Below, in pieces: positions 35,461 to 48,055 of a stretch of DNA of 64,000 nucleotides. Positions within the stretch are counted from its first letter, which is position 1. Every line of letters starts with the position of its first letter. Under the pieces are notes generated by a model. That model ran no database searches. It was not told the DNA's origin and was given only the letters and a program-made list of their open reading frames with translations. Both the position numbers and the translations under genes were made by a program. The stretch comes from Macrotrachela quadricornifera (Eukaryota; Rotifera; Eurotatoria; Philodinida; Philodinidae), in contig JAJEKB010020682.1 in the NCBI GenBank assembly GCA_022393335.1, forward strand, positions 302,223 to 366,222, read 5' to 3'.

Positions 35461-36137
35461 TTATTCGTCATGAATATCACCCACGATAGCAATTGCTTCG
35501 ATCTCGAATTTGGCATTCTAGACAGCAAATAGCATAATAATATTCAAAGGAATAAACTATTATTTACTTTTGGAAGTCCAGCTACTTGTATTGTCGACCG
35601 AGCAGGATAACGTTCAGAAAAGACTAAAAAATTAATAATGCATAATTAATCAACATTTATTCGAAGAAAACAGTAGACCCACATTCAGCGTATATTTCAT
35701 TCATTGCCGAAAAATCGTTCATATCAGTAAGAAATACATTAGTTTTCACTACTAAAAAAGGCATAAAAAAATTCGATGTGTGTTATTTATTTATTTACTC
35801 GCCATTGGTGAAAGTGGTACCGGCTTCCTTGAGTAATTGACCCAAGTTAGTTAGCGCCTGAAATAAACACATGAAAGAAATTAAGCGCCTCAATTTCATT
35901 TGACATACTTGTCGAGCTTGATCTCTAACATCGTTATTAATCAGTTGGCCTGTACTTGGATCAAGACCGAGAGTACCGCTCAAATAAAGTGTTTGATTAA
36001 CTTGAACAGCTTGACTAGAAAATACATATTACATATAACGTACGAAATTCATTAGAAAGAATCTACCTAAATGGTCCAATTACAGGTCCAGCTGCAGCTG
36101 TTTTGATAAAACGACGAACAGTTTGAGACGACGACAT
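35461..36137 (-). CDS. RIDA: RidA/UK114 2-iminobutanoate/2-iminopropanoate deaminase
   Basis: Six exons in transcript order: 36137-36067, 36014-35909, 35857-35803, 35751-35683, 35623-35568 and 35517-35461. Together they make 414 nt, 137 residues, the usual length of the family. Conserved blocks appear in order: GPFSQAVQ, LYLSGTLGLDPSTGQL, ALTNLGQLLKEAG, FTNVVKTNVFLTDMNDF, YPARSTIQVAGLPK and KFEIEAIAIV. The Arg in PAR is the residue that anchors the substrate carboxylate. The family hydrolyses reactive enamines/imines released by PLP-dependent dehydratases to 2-oxoacids plus ammonia. Introns are 50-59 nt. Four are GT-AG, and intron 3 (35752-35802) must be GC-AG to keep the frame. It is divergent from the threonine dehydratase gene. 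Confidence 0.95.
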
Positions 36138-37619
36138 GTACAAAAAGTGATCAAGAAACAAGAAATTTTCTACAAATGACACAAGCATCAAAATAAAATA
36201 CATTATTATTGAAGATTCTGATAGATAATATACCAATGAAAATCATAGTTCAACTGATTCCTTCTTTGTTTCAAAACCTCAGAATCAAGCTTTTAAGAAA
36301 ACATAAATTTATCAAAATGTTTTCTATAAATCAGATCAATTGAGATCTATGGAGAATGAATAAACTTCTTTAAAACAATGCTATTCGAATAAAAATCAAA
36401 CAGAATTTGATTCAATACCATTTAAATCCAATGTATTTCAGAGTAGTCCTAATAAAGACTCAGTAGAGTTAACTATTGCTATTAAATTAAATTCTGTTCT
36501 ATTTTGATTTTAATTTTATTTATTTTCCATAGATACAAATTGCATAGACTAACCTTATTAATAAACATACTTAGATCTATCAAAATAGCTAATTGATTTT
36601 TTTGTTATTGATTCTTCGGGAATGTTGTGTTTTTCATCAATAAATGGATATCTTGCTTGTGATAAGAGGAAGAGAGAGGTAAGAATAATAGGGGATGAGA
36701 ATAAAATTGATGGTGGGTGTGGACGATCATCGTCACCCTTACCTACTTTCATCTATCCAATAGCTACCCCAAATTCACCGTCATTTTCACATTCTTCTCA
36801 ATTGCTATTTACATTAGACATTCAATTTCAGAAGAAAAAAAATATTGAAAGCAGGCTACTATGTATTTTTAATTTCGTTGTGAAGAGACAAATGGTATTT
36901 GAAAAAGAAAATGTATAGTCACTCGACTTATTGATGTGAAACAAAACAATATATTTTATGACGTCGATAACATATTTTCTGCTGTGAAATGGTGATGTAT
37001 AGTATTGAATGTTGAAATTATATTGATTAGTAATAGAAGAATCTCGATGTTCATTGTTTCATTGTTTTTTCAGTTCATCCTATACCATAATGTGTAATAG
37101 TTTAGGATGATGGAAAGATCAATGATGGTGCAAACACTAAAATGTTATTTGGAAAAATTTCATAATCGAACAATATTTTGAAAGGTTTACAAATGTGGCC
37201 GAAAATAATAGAAATAATTTACATAGGTGCCGAGAAAGACATTTAATGAAACTTTTACCATATAACATCCCTGTTGCTTGATTCGTATAGGTTAATTTAT
37301 TTTTGAATCTCCCAAATTTCGAACAGTGGTTTTACGGTAATGTATTTAAATATATCTTCATAAAACTGAATAGAATGGTATCAAGTCAAAATTAAAGTGA
37401 TTAGAAAAGAGTTCGTAAAAACTACACAATTTATTAGTAGCATCATCTATCATACAATAAAAATCCTAAAACTAGATAAAATTGATTTCAGAGGCGAAGC
37501 TACTTCTATAATGTTCGATATTGCGAAATAGGATGACTACTCTTCTATAAAATGTCAAAAGTGATGTATTGGGTGTAAATTCTGCAGTAATGTCTATTTA
37601 TAGATATTGATAAATAAAA
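36138..37619. promoter_or_regulatory. Intergenic region between divergent RidA and threonine dehydratase
   Basis: 1482 bp separate the two start codons, so promoters of both genes must lie here. No TATA box was picked with confidence. Open frames at 36558-36752 and 36622-36918 overlap each other on opposite strands and have no recognisable domain. Confidence 0.4.
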
Positions 37620-40061
37620 ATGACGACACTTGATGAACGTTGTCTATCAGATACTGACCTTCATGAGCGCATAAAAGCTCTTCAAGTGAAGATAAGTACA
37701 ATCGAGTGAGCAACGATTTACTATTGAAATTAGATGATGATATCTTTAAATAGTTTTGATTCTCTCGAAATTACTGATGCTGATCTTTTCGATGAATGGT
37801 GTGATCCATCAAAACCGTACAAGATTCGATTTGAAGAAATTGCTGCTGCTGCTTATCGTATTAAATATGGTGTTGAAAAGACTCCATGTCCAGTAACTAT
37901 GACTTATTCTTTCTTTTATATACTATCTTTTATATTTATTTTTCTTTTCAGTATTCGCACTTGTCAGCAGTTGTTGGTATTAATATTTATTTCAAGAAAG
38001 AATTTCTTTTGAATACTGGCAGCTTTAAAGAACGTGGAGCTCGCAATACTTTAATGATTTTACCATTGGTATGAATATATAAATAGAAATATTTTTATTT
38101 TTTCGTGAATATAAAAGCTGTTAGTAGAAGTCTTATAAAACTTAATTGGACAGTTAACGAAGCTGTTAATACTCTAAAAGTAGAAATTCAAGGATCTGTA
38201 ACGATCTTCTACGCTTCAATACTTCTTTCAGATTGTGTTTTATAAAAATTATGAGAAAGATTGAATTGTCATTCGAATTCTATGGAAATTTTTTATTTAG
38301 GAAGAGAAAGCTAAAGGAGTAATTGCGGCAAGTGCAGGCAATCATGCTTTGGCTGTTGCTTATCATGGTCGTAAATTGGGCATTCCTGTAGTTGTTGTTA
38401 TGCCACAACATGCTCCTATCATGAAAGTAAATAATTGCAGATCATTCGGTGCTGTTGTCCTTGTCAAAGGACAAGATTTAGGTGAAGTAAGTTTATTTCC
38501 ACATCTAGAAAATTAAGATTATCTATCAATTTTGTAGTCGAAACGACTCGGTATGAAATTGGCAAAACTACTTGAATTGCGTTATATCAATGGGTGAGCT
38601 TTATATCTCATTTCATAAAGGCATGAATTGGTTCGTTTGCATAGATTCGACCATCCACATATTCTCGCCGGACAAGGTAGTATTGGTCTAGAAATTCTCG
38701 ATCAGGTACCTGATGTTGACGCCATCATTATTCCAACAGGTACTATTAACTAAATCCATGAGTATATACATATATATTGCAAATGTTTTTGTGTATCTAG
38801 GTGGGGCTGGCCTCCTGGCAGGAACGGGTATTATGTTTAAAAATGTAACTGAAAAGAGTTTTAATTATTTTTCAATGCTTTAGCCGTAGCTGTGAAATCT
38901 GTGAATCCTCATGTTCAAATCATTGCAGCTGAGTCTGAACGTGCACCTGGTTTTCTAGAATCATACAAGGGTATAACTTATTATAGTAGTTTTCATCATG
39001 ATCATCGTCTATTTAATGATTTATTTTTCAGCCGGTAAACCGACTCGTGTTACCTGTTACCCGACATTAGCTGATGGTTTATCGGTACCATTAGTCGGCG
39101 GAAACGCATTTGCAACTGCAGCACCACTTGTTGATAAAGTTGTTACTGTTAGGTATTAATGATGATAAACAATACTTTATGATTCCAATATATCTATTGT
39201 TTGTTTTGTTGATTCTATCTTTTAACGTATGTAGAAGAAAAAATTTCCACAGTAATAATCATATATGTTATTTTATCTGAAGAAATGCACTGAAAAAAGT
39301 TGACCGGAAGCATTGTCAGTTTCTCATGATGAGTTGAGGAATTAAAAATGTTTAAACATTTGTTGGTCTTGAAAAACATTTGACGTTTCTATTTTAGCGA
39401 AGAATTTATCGCTATTTCAATACTGCGTCTGTTAGAAGTTGAAAAGGCAGTGGTCGAAGGTAAAATATTGACATAATGGAGATAATACATCAACTCAGAT
39501 TTGTATTTTTAGGTGCGGGTGCTACTGGATTGGCAGCTATACTACAGGGTCTTTTACCTGATCTCAAAGGAAAAAAGTTTGACTAGGAAAACATCTACAA
39601 TACAATTTAATAATTTTGTTTCTAGAGTAGTAATTCCACTTTGTGGAGGTAATATTGATACGACTGTACTCGGACGAGTCTTGGAACGTGGTCTTGTTGC
39701 TGATCATCGATTATTGAAAGTTTGGATTACAGTCAGGTAACATTTTATTCTCAATATAAATTATAATATTTCTATTCATCTTCTATATATCTTAGTGATC
39801 GACCAGGTTCGTTGCACCAATTGTGTCAATTATTTAGTTCAACCGGAGCTAGTGTAAAAGATATTTATCATGAACGAGCTTGGCTCAAATCGGATATGTT
39901 TTCTGTTCAGGTAAATATCATTTCGATTATGAAAATATATATTAAATACTATTGATTATTAGTTTCAAGTCGTACTCGAAGTGCGTGATAAAGATCATGC
40001 CAAAGAACTGACGGATTTGATTTTGAAAACATATGAACATGTCAAATTCTTCCATATGTAA
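37620..40061 (+). CDS. Threonine dehydratase, type II, with C-terminal ACT-like domain
   Basis: Fourteen exons: 37620-37685, 37734-37892, 37952-38068, 38301-38486, 38538-38593, 38645-38739, 38801-38827, 38884-38970, 39032-39152, 39398-39459, 39513-39576, 39626-39736, 39796-39910 and 39963-40061. All introns are GT-AG and all phases agree, giving 1365 nt and 454 residues. PLP Lys is K101 in GSFKERGA, the substrate loop is SAGNHA (from about 125), and the phosphate-binding loop is GGAGLLAG (227-234). PLCGGNID follows, then an ACT-like domain from about 378 (DRPGSLHQL). It deaminates threonine/serine to 2-oxoacids through an enamine. The first exon (22 codons) is the least certain. RidA, which clears that enamine, is the divergent neighbour. 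Confidence 0.93.
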
Positions 40062-43000
40062 CTGTTTAAAATAGATTTTATAAGAGACATGCCATTGATA
40101 TTATTATTTATTCATTGTAAAATATAAATATCTTATGCAAAACTGTGAACACTTATCGTATTTTTATGATGAGACGATCTCGTCTATGGACAATCTAGTT
40201 GATTTTTTAAACATAATTGAAATAGAAATGAAATGAATTGCTAACTACATTGAAGGCAATATTAGAATAAAAACGAAATGTAATAGAATCAGTATGTTTT
40301 GACATGTAGGCTTGACTATAATTAAAAATGTTTTAGAAATAATTTCACAAATCAGCATTCTCTCTTTCATGTTTCCTGATCCTTGATGAAGATGAAATTC
40401 AATATCATCTACGAAGCATGATTCATGTTCAACATTCATGACAAAATAAATTGTCGTCCAACGTGTCTCAATAGGTATTCTTCCTGATTGTAAAGAAATA
40501 AAAAAAAGACTTGTTTGTCATATTGTTCGATATTATAAATTTTTCTAACTGAATTGATTGCAACTATGATATATCTTGAGAGTTTGTATTTAGGGTATAT
40601 CAAAAGTAGTAAGTCTAATATCATATTTTTGTATAGATCACTTGAAAAAAAATTTCTCTTTTTATGAATAGATAGAAGATCTTCCGTTCTATTTTTCTAT
40701 ACTATTTGATCAGTAATCAATTGATATCATAATAATAAAATTTCAATAAGAACTGATTTTGTTGCAAACTCATTGGTACATTTTTGTATTTCATTTTATT
40801 ATCACTTAATATGTTGCATTAAAAAGCGTGATATATCATAAGATATAGCATAATTCAAATGATTATCTTCTCATATCTTAGTGTTGAGTAAAAGAAATTA
40901 TCTATTTACTTGCACGAAAAAATGTAAATTTCTTCGGAATGGCAGAATGTTTTTGTGCGTTTCTTTTAATGTCTTAAAGAAATGACTGATTTGATAATGA
41001 TTTCATCATACACAATATTGAAGAAAAAGATCCCGTCTTTCGATTGGTGAAAGTCGTATGTCTCTAATTGTTTGCGTTTTCGAGTTATTCAAGAAACCAT
41101 GGAACATACTATATTTTGAAACGGACTATAGTTTTCCGAACGTCGAAATTTCGTTAGTCAGAATTTTGTCCATTTTAAAAATAAAAAGTGCAACTATAAA
41201 ATAAGTGATCCTATATAATTTGTTTAGAACAAATAGTTGAAGGACAAACAGAGATTGTAAATTGTTTTCAATCTATATCATATGTCTAGAACAGGGAATT
41301 GGACAAGTAGAATCAATCTATACCATTATTCGCAATCTTTTGTCAATTAACTCCTACTATCAAGTCTTGGTGAAAGATTTTTCTATAACTGAAACATAAC
41401 GAAAAAATATCTGTACATTGAGATAGTTTGTTTTTTGTGTCTAACAGAACTTTGTTTCGCAAACTTCTAATCAAATAAATTTATTCAAACTGTTTAATTT
41501 CGCTTTCCAATGTTTCACACATTCTAAACTTAAATGAATTTCAATGTCAACTATACATACTAGCTGTATTTATACCAGAAAACAAATTAATTCGTAATTT
41601 TCCGCCTAATAAAGTGATATAATCATGCTGTAGTTTCGTGAAACTCTGGTGCAATCTTTACACTTTGATGCACCATTCGAGAATCTGAAACATGATTCGA
41701 GACAACAGTTAACAAGTCAAATAAAGCAATTAATGCGATAGCAAAGAAAATAAAAACCTTCTGTGTTGCTTGTGAGAAATTTTTTTGTCTCGATTATTTT
41801 AACGAGAAGCATTATACTATACAATAAAGGATTCAAATGAGGGTGAGAACAGAGCAGATAACACAGCATGCGTAACTTCATACTTAAGAAAAAAAAAGGA
41901 AAAGAAAGAGTTTTTCAATTCGATTTCTTTTTAAAACTTGACGGGTCCCACTAGTAAGACTTACCCCTTCGAAAGAATTAAAATCGAAAATAATCAAAAA
42001 AATTGACGGTTTATTGCAATTCTTTAATCAGTTTTTTTTTGTTGAGTACATAATCACTTATATCATCAGCCTATGACATTTTTACTATATTAGCATTGTT
42101 ATCATCCTCTTTTGTTTCGGCGATTATTCACAACTAATTCAAATGGTAATCATCATTAATCGTCAACTTTTTTAGTTTAGCTTTTGATGAAAAACTTCTG
42201 CCATCATATTTGATTTCAGGAATATCAGCGTGCTATTCTAGAAAGTTTTCATCGAATCATTTTGAGTTTCAGAATGATATGAATATAATATTATCGAAAA
42301 ACATATAGTGAACGCACAATTCAATAGAAGACTCCACTGAACTAGTATATTCAGTTTGAACTAATTTTTACAATTTCGGAATGCTATCGAAGATTACATA
42401 GTCAATGATGAATTTAAACGAAAATTTTGTATGTCAAACGAATGTTTTATTCAACTAGGTAATGCGTTGGAGGTAAGAATTTGATAGTCGCAAGTGCGCC
42501 TTGAATCATACAGGCAGTAAATGATGAAAATTAAGATGTGATCTAACTATTTGGTTCATTTGTAAAAGAAGAGTATTCATTATAAATATAAATAACATAA
42601 GTGATATTTTATTATGACACTATTTTATTAACTATGTATGTGAATATTTTCGACGTTTCGACTTAATTATTTGATCGTGAGTCAATGCACGGATTTGCAA
42701 TGATGACTCATGTATGGTAGATGGAAGTGTGAATGATTAATAAGACATTTATATTTCTGTTACGAAGTGTTGGTATTCTCTTTCTTTTTGACGCATGGGG
42801 AATGGTGTTGTATGAAGGAGAAAGAGCAAATTGTCAGTATTTTAGTCTTTTTGCTTGTAAAGGTAATGTGAGAAGTGTAATACAGGAGAAGAAGAGGAAG
42901 AGATGCGCGCATTTGTATTTTTTTATGAGTAAACACAATTAAATATTATATGATTTTTTTATGTACATCGATGAAGTATTGTTTTTTTAGTTGATTACTG

Positions 43001-44367
43001 ATGAGGAGGAACTGAATCGAGTACTAGATGCCGTGGTAGACCTTCGGAGGATATTGTCAACGGGACTGAATGAGTAGTTTTATTTAGTTGTGTATCATAG
43101 GCTTTAATTACAAGAGATTCTTTTGACAATTGTCTACAATTAATCATGATTTTAAAATAAACTAATAATTTAATTTCTGTCAGTAAACAGATAACACCTT
43201 GAACTATGCAAGATACCCAAATATTTCTCTCTCAACATATACTGCTACCTATTCAAACATATATTCATTGATATCTTTATAGACAAAGATCGATTATCTT
43301 TCATTTTGAATATTTAACATTGAAAAGTTATTTCAAAGATATAGGCAATGCGATTGAAACCAGCCATTACAGCCGAATATTCTACTTCCAACAAACCTGA
43401 ACCTAACATAACTTCAAGTATCAACTACAATTATCCATTAATTGAAACTCCAAACTTCGTCAATTTTGAAAATCATTCACTATCTAAAAAAGCCTCAAGA
43501 CATTAGTAGCGACTGAAAACAGCCACCATACCTGGAGTCAAAACACTCATCTCACCCATACCCACACCCCTCACCCTCACCCTCACCTTAAAGTCAAACC
43601 TCACGCATATTTTCATGCTGCGCTTGATAGCAGAAAAATTAGTATTAGATGGAGAAATTCTGTCATACACATGATACATCATTAAGCGTGTCTAAACTCG
43701 ATTTTTTTTGGAGCAGAGGCGTTATTCAATATTAACTGTTTCTTTATGCAAAATCATGTTTTTTGATGATTCATCCAACTGCTTAGCTATTGTGAAATAC
43801 GATATATGATGGTTCTTTCCCAGTTAGTTGATTCATGTAACTATCGTTTGGGTTTTTTTCGCATTTTTATGACTTAAATTATCAAGATACGAAAAAAAAC
43901 GAAATTGTAATCATGTCTCTACTGTATATACAATGACTCCTATAAATAAATATAGAAAATGATTTGTTATTAATCGATGTTGAAGCATTATAAAAAGCAG
44001 CAGCGTCGGTAGATTTTGGTATGTTGATAAGACAAATGTGAAAGAAAGAATAAGTATTCAAACATACAGAAAAAAGATTGTTATTTGGACAGCATTACTT
44101 TCTTTTCGAAGGAAGAAAAAAAAACAGATTTTATTGAGGCATATTTTTAATAGAACAGAAGAAAGAGACGTTGGTAAGCAATTTGATGAAGTATTTTGCG
44201 CACATAGAAAAAAATATACTAATAAGATATGTGCGCGCATATTTTTTTTTGAAGCTTACACTGACTGCTAGCACATAGTATTCACTAGTTTTGTTTTGCC
44301 TAGACACATTATTTTTTTTTAGATTAGATTCTCTAAGTGTTTTTTTTTTGTATAGATAAAAAATAGC
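40062..44367. other. Long non-coding stretch
   Basis: About 4.3 kb with no supported gene. Frames at 40245-40624, 42733-42942 and 44038-44271 show no domain. At 43551-43588 there is a C-rich run of CCCAC and CCCTCA words (see findings). A likely acceptor or spliced-leader site (poly-T then GTATAG) ends at 44355, just before the next gene. Confidence 0.4.
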
Positions 44368-45225
44368 ATGGCAAGACGTGACGAAGAACCAGTAAGAACA
44401 ACAATTGACGATTTATACCAGAATGCACGTGACAATAAGGATTTTAAATCAACTGAACAAGGTATTATTGATCATCCTGAATGGTTAACACAAATACCGG
44501 AGAAACGAAAATGGGGAATTATTCATCAGATAGTCTTTCATGGAAATGTCGAACAACTAGATCAATTACTTGTATTACAAAAAAAAAATCCAAGTTTTCA
44601 ATTATTATCAAAAACGACTGATAATAAAACTGTATTGGATATTGCTGAAGAGAGGAAGCAAACAAATCGAGCAATGCATCAACGGATAGAACGCTTAGTA
44701 ATGATGGATGATTTACTCGGTAATGCAAGAAGTGCAAGATGGGAAGCGTGCGAATCCATACTAAAAAAAATGCCTGATATTGTTAATGAAAAACCAGCTT
44801 ATCGTAATTATTATTTCATTCATCACCTTGCATATATGGGTGATCAAAATAAATTCGATGATTATAATCGAAAATATCAATTTGATTTAAATGTGCTTAC
44901 TAATGACAAGAAATCAATTGTTGATATTGCAAATGATAGAGGACATAGAAGTTTTGCCCAACATCTTAAAACTTTAAAAGAATCAGAACCATCAAGAGGA
45001 ACAGGTTCACCAAGAGGAACAGATCCAAGAGAAACATCAGATCGATTCTCACATGAATCATCAACATCAACATCAACGTATTATAAAATACAACGTGATG
45101 ATACATTAACCAAAATAGCTAAAGAAGGAAAATTTACTTTGGATCAAATGAAAGCAGCAAATCCAGAATTGAGAGATTATGATCGATTGACACCTGGCCA
45201 AGTTATTAAATTACCACGTGAGTAA
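44368..45225 (+). CDS. Ankyrin-like repeat protein with C-terminal LysM domain
   Basis: A single 285-residue exon. Two related segments, about residues 47-100 and 146-200, follow an ankyrin-like plan: an IIHQIVFHGN or FIHHLAYMGD helix, then a helix, a T/N-D-N/K-K-T/S-x-x-D-I-A turn and a closing helix. A Ser/Thr/Gly-rich low-complexity linker spans about 205-237. A LysM domain occupies about 238-283: YYKIQRDDTLTKIAKEGKFT then ANPEL and PGQVIKLP, with the expected 'DTL...IA' and 'NP...L..GQ.I.LP' pattern. By family LysM binds N-acetylglucosamine polymers, but intracellular metazoan LysM proteins with other roles exist. There is no signal peptide, so a cytosolic location is likelier. The combination is unusual. 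Confidence 0.8.
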   Translation: MARRDEEPVRTTIDDLYQNARDNKDFKSTEQGIIDHPEWLTQIPEKRKWGIIHQIVFHGNVEQLDQLLVLQKKNPSFQLLSKTTDNKTVLDIAEERKQTNRAMHQRIERLVMMDDLLGNARSARWEACESILKKMPDIVNEKPAYRNYYFIHHLAYMGDQNKFDDYNRKYQFDLNVLTNDKKSIVDIANDRGHRSFAQHLKTLKESEPSRGTGSPRGTDPRETSDRFSHESSTSTSTYYKIQRDDTLTKIAKEGKFTLDQMKAANPELRDYDRLTPGQVIKLPRE

Positions 45226-45320
45226 AGAGAAAGTTTTTCAAGAAATTAGTGTATAGTTGAGTGAAACTATGTATCGGACTCGAGCATTTAAGAGAGAATC
45301 GACCAGAGGACCACTCTGCT

Positions 45321-45695
45321 CTATCAAATGATCAAAACCAACCCGACCTTTTTCTGACTTCCCTATGCGATGCTAGAGCTCATACACTGAATACTATGAA
45401 ATGCGTGATTTTTAACCTACTCACTGCTCTTTTATTAACTTTCAGATGCCCAAATCAACGAATAGTAGGCTTTCGACTTGAGGTGGGTGAGGGTGAGGGT
45501 GGATGATGAAACAGTACAAATAGTGACATAATACTCAACATAGTCAAAAACTTATTATTCGTTGATGTGATCATCTGAAAGTTGATAAATGAGCAGTGAG
45601 TAGGTTAAAAATCAAGCATTTTATGGCATTCAATACATGGGCTCTAGCATCGCCTAGGGAAGTCAGAAAAAGGTCGAGTTGATTTTGTTTGATAG
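45321..45695. mobile_element. Fold-back element just 3' of the LysM gene
   Basis: Arms of about 140 bp, 45321-45465 and 45555-45695, are imperfect reverse complements. Shared words are CGACCTTTTTCTGACTTCCC and TTTTTAACCTACTCACTGCTC-like. The ~90-bp loop includes a GGTGAGGGTGAGGG run. Short frames across it are not genes. Confidence 0.65.
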
Positions 45696-46346
45696 AAAAA
45701 CAGTAAAGCTATCAACTGGTATCCTCAGAATCCAAACGATAGTGAACAGTTTCAAAGTCACAGTTTTGCAAAATATCTTCATTTCTAGCAAAGCAGGGCG
45801 GCAAAGAGGAATCGAGCTTAGGTATTTCGATGCCCTCAACATTCCTCTTTCTCAAGATGAAAACTGCAAGTCTCTATCTTGTTCTTATCAGAAGTTATTC
45901 AAAAAAGCGTAAGATCTTTTCTATTTTCAAACAGATAGTAGTTCAACAGATCAGTTCTATAAACTGATCCTATGACCTTCATGGGCTGTCACATAAAGGT
46001 ACGTATGCGTCCCATGAATCATCATTTAGGGATACTCATAGATCCCCATCGGCTAATATATAGAGGCACCAATACATCCTCATGAGTCATGATAGGAATG
46101 CTCATTTACCTTAATTTAAAACTAAGCAAAGTTTTTTTCAGTTAGCACTTACTGTTAAGTGCTATTGACTTCCTTAAATAGTTCAACTATTTTCTTTATT
46201 CCAATAAGCACAAAACATGCTGTTGTTCGGGCCAAATGAAAGAGGACACTTGATAACCCCTGTATTCACTAAGATATCACTAGATCTCATCTGCACTATA
46301 GGCGAAAAACTTAACTTAATTTTAAATAACGTAAATGACCACCACC
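45696..46346. repeat. Degenerate dispersed repeats
   Basis: Diverged relatives of the ~35-bp unit occur at about 45960-46110. A block at about 46220-46310 (GTTCGGGCCAAATGAAAGA) is related to 1760-1850. The 77-residue frame at 45679-45912 has no recognisable domain. Confidence 0.45.
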
Positions 46347-46799
46347 CAAGGGGGAAAAAGCGCGACTTCAGTACTTCGAAGTACGAGTGAAGTACGCGTG
46401 AAGTACGCGTGAAGTACGAGCGAAGTACAGTGAAGTACGAGTGAAGTACGCGTGAAGTACAGTGAAGTACGGTGAAGTACGCATGAAGTACGCGTGAAGT
46501 ACGCGTGAAGTACGGTGAAGTAGAGGTTGTATGTTAAGGTTAATTTAAAACTAACGTTAACTAAAGCCGTTAATCGTTAATATTAGCCATTAACGGTTTT
46601 GCTAAAAACGATAATTCGTTAATAGTAATGTTAACGATTTTTAGTTAACCGTTAATTGATAGTTAATTAACTAATTAACGTATAAACAACAATCATGTGT
46701 CGCTTAATTTCGCATTTTTTCATGGAAAAATCAACATTCACACTAGGGTTGGCACTTTACCTTTACTTTTTGGAAAAAGTGGATCAGTAAAATAAATAT

Positions 46800-47755
46800 T
46801 TTAATTGTAGCCTTAGGTCTCCAAGGACTACTACATAGGGGTACCCATAGGTCCTCAATGGTTACTCTATAGGGATACCATTAGGCCCTCAAAGGCTATT
46901 ATAAAAAGGTATCCATGGGTCATCAAGGACTACTATATAGGGCCAGCTTTAGGTCCTCAAGGGCTATTGTATAAGGGTATCCATAGGTCTTCAAGAGTTA
47001 CTGTAAAGGAGTACCGATAGGTCCTCAGGAGCTCTTATATAAGGATATCCATAGGTCTTCAAGGGTTACTGTATAGGAGTACCCATAGGTCATCAAGGGC
47101 CATTATTTGAGGGTACCCATAGGTCCTTAAGGGATACTATATAGAGGTACCCTTAGGTCCTCAAAGGCTATTATATAGGGGTATCCATAGGTCCTCAAGG
47201 GTTACTCTATAGGAGCACCCATAAGTCACAAGGGCTACTGTATGGGGACAGCCTTAGGTCATCAAGGGCTATTATATAGAGATATCCATAGATCCTCAAG
47301 GGTTACTATATAGGGATACCATTAGGTTCTCAAAGGCTATTATATAGGGGTATCCATAGGTCCTCAAAGGTTACTCTGTAGGGGTACCCATAGGTCATCA
47401 AGGGCTACTAAATAGGAGCACCCATAGGTCCTTAAGGCGTACCATATGGAAGTATCTATAGGGCCTGAAGGCTATTATGTAGCGGTACCCACAGGTACTT
47501 ACAGGCTAATATATGAAGGTACCCATAGGCCCTGAAGAGGTATATTATGATGTTATTCATAGATCCTTCAGTGATACCATACGGACCATCTATAAGTCGT
47601 TAATGACTAGTATATGGGAGTATCCATAGCTTCTCAAGAGTTATTATGTGGTGAGACCGATAGGCTCTCAGGAACTAGTATGTATGGGTACCCCGGCCTT
47701 CTCAAAAGCTGTCCTATCGGAAGACTTATAAGTTATCAAGAGCTATAGTATCAGG
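46800..47755. repeat. Array of ~35-bp units, left half
   Basis: Around 25 degenerate copies of a unit built on GGTACCCATAGGTCCTCAAGGG followed by CTATTATATAG, in head-to-tail order. The right half (49470-50425) is the same array in reverse complement. The copies are contiguous, with no spacers. Confidence 0.75.
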
Positions 47756-48055
47756 AAATTAAATGGAAATACAATATGCATGATCTTGTATAATGCATCT
47801 AGTTAGATCATCTGCACAGAGAATTAACTGCAGATTGAATCATGTTACTAGAACTGACATTGAGTATTGAGTTTGGAAGCTAATTCTACATAATTGACGT
47901 TGTTTCGGGATTCAAAAGTGAAAGCTAATGCCTGTTGTATGTGATCTTTTATTCCGAAGGATAGATCTTATGCCTCGTGGTAATTAGCTAGAAAAGTATA
48001 TAGAAAAGGAACTTGTCTTTGATAGTGTATGCTGTTCGGAGGTTATACGAAAATC

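Noticed and set aside
36558..36918. Overlapping frames between RidA and threonine dehydratase
   Set aside because: They lie on opposite strands over the same bases, with no domain and no codon signal.
42733..44271. Frames of 60-77 residues before the LysM gene
   Set aside because: Lysine/phenylalanine-rich translations of AT-rich DNA, overlapping on both strands.
46800..47755. CRISPR-like regularly spaced repeats
   Set aside because: The ~35-bp units abut each other without unique spacers, are degenerate and lie in a eukaryotic transposon.
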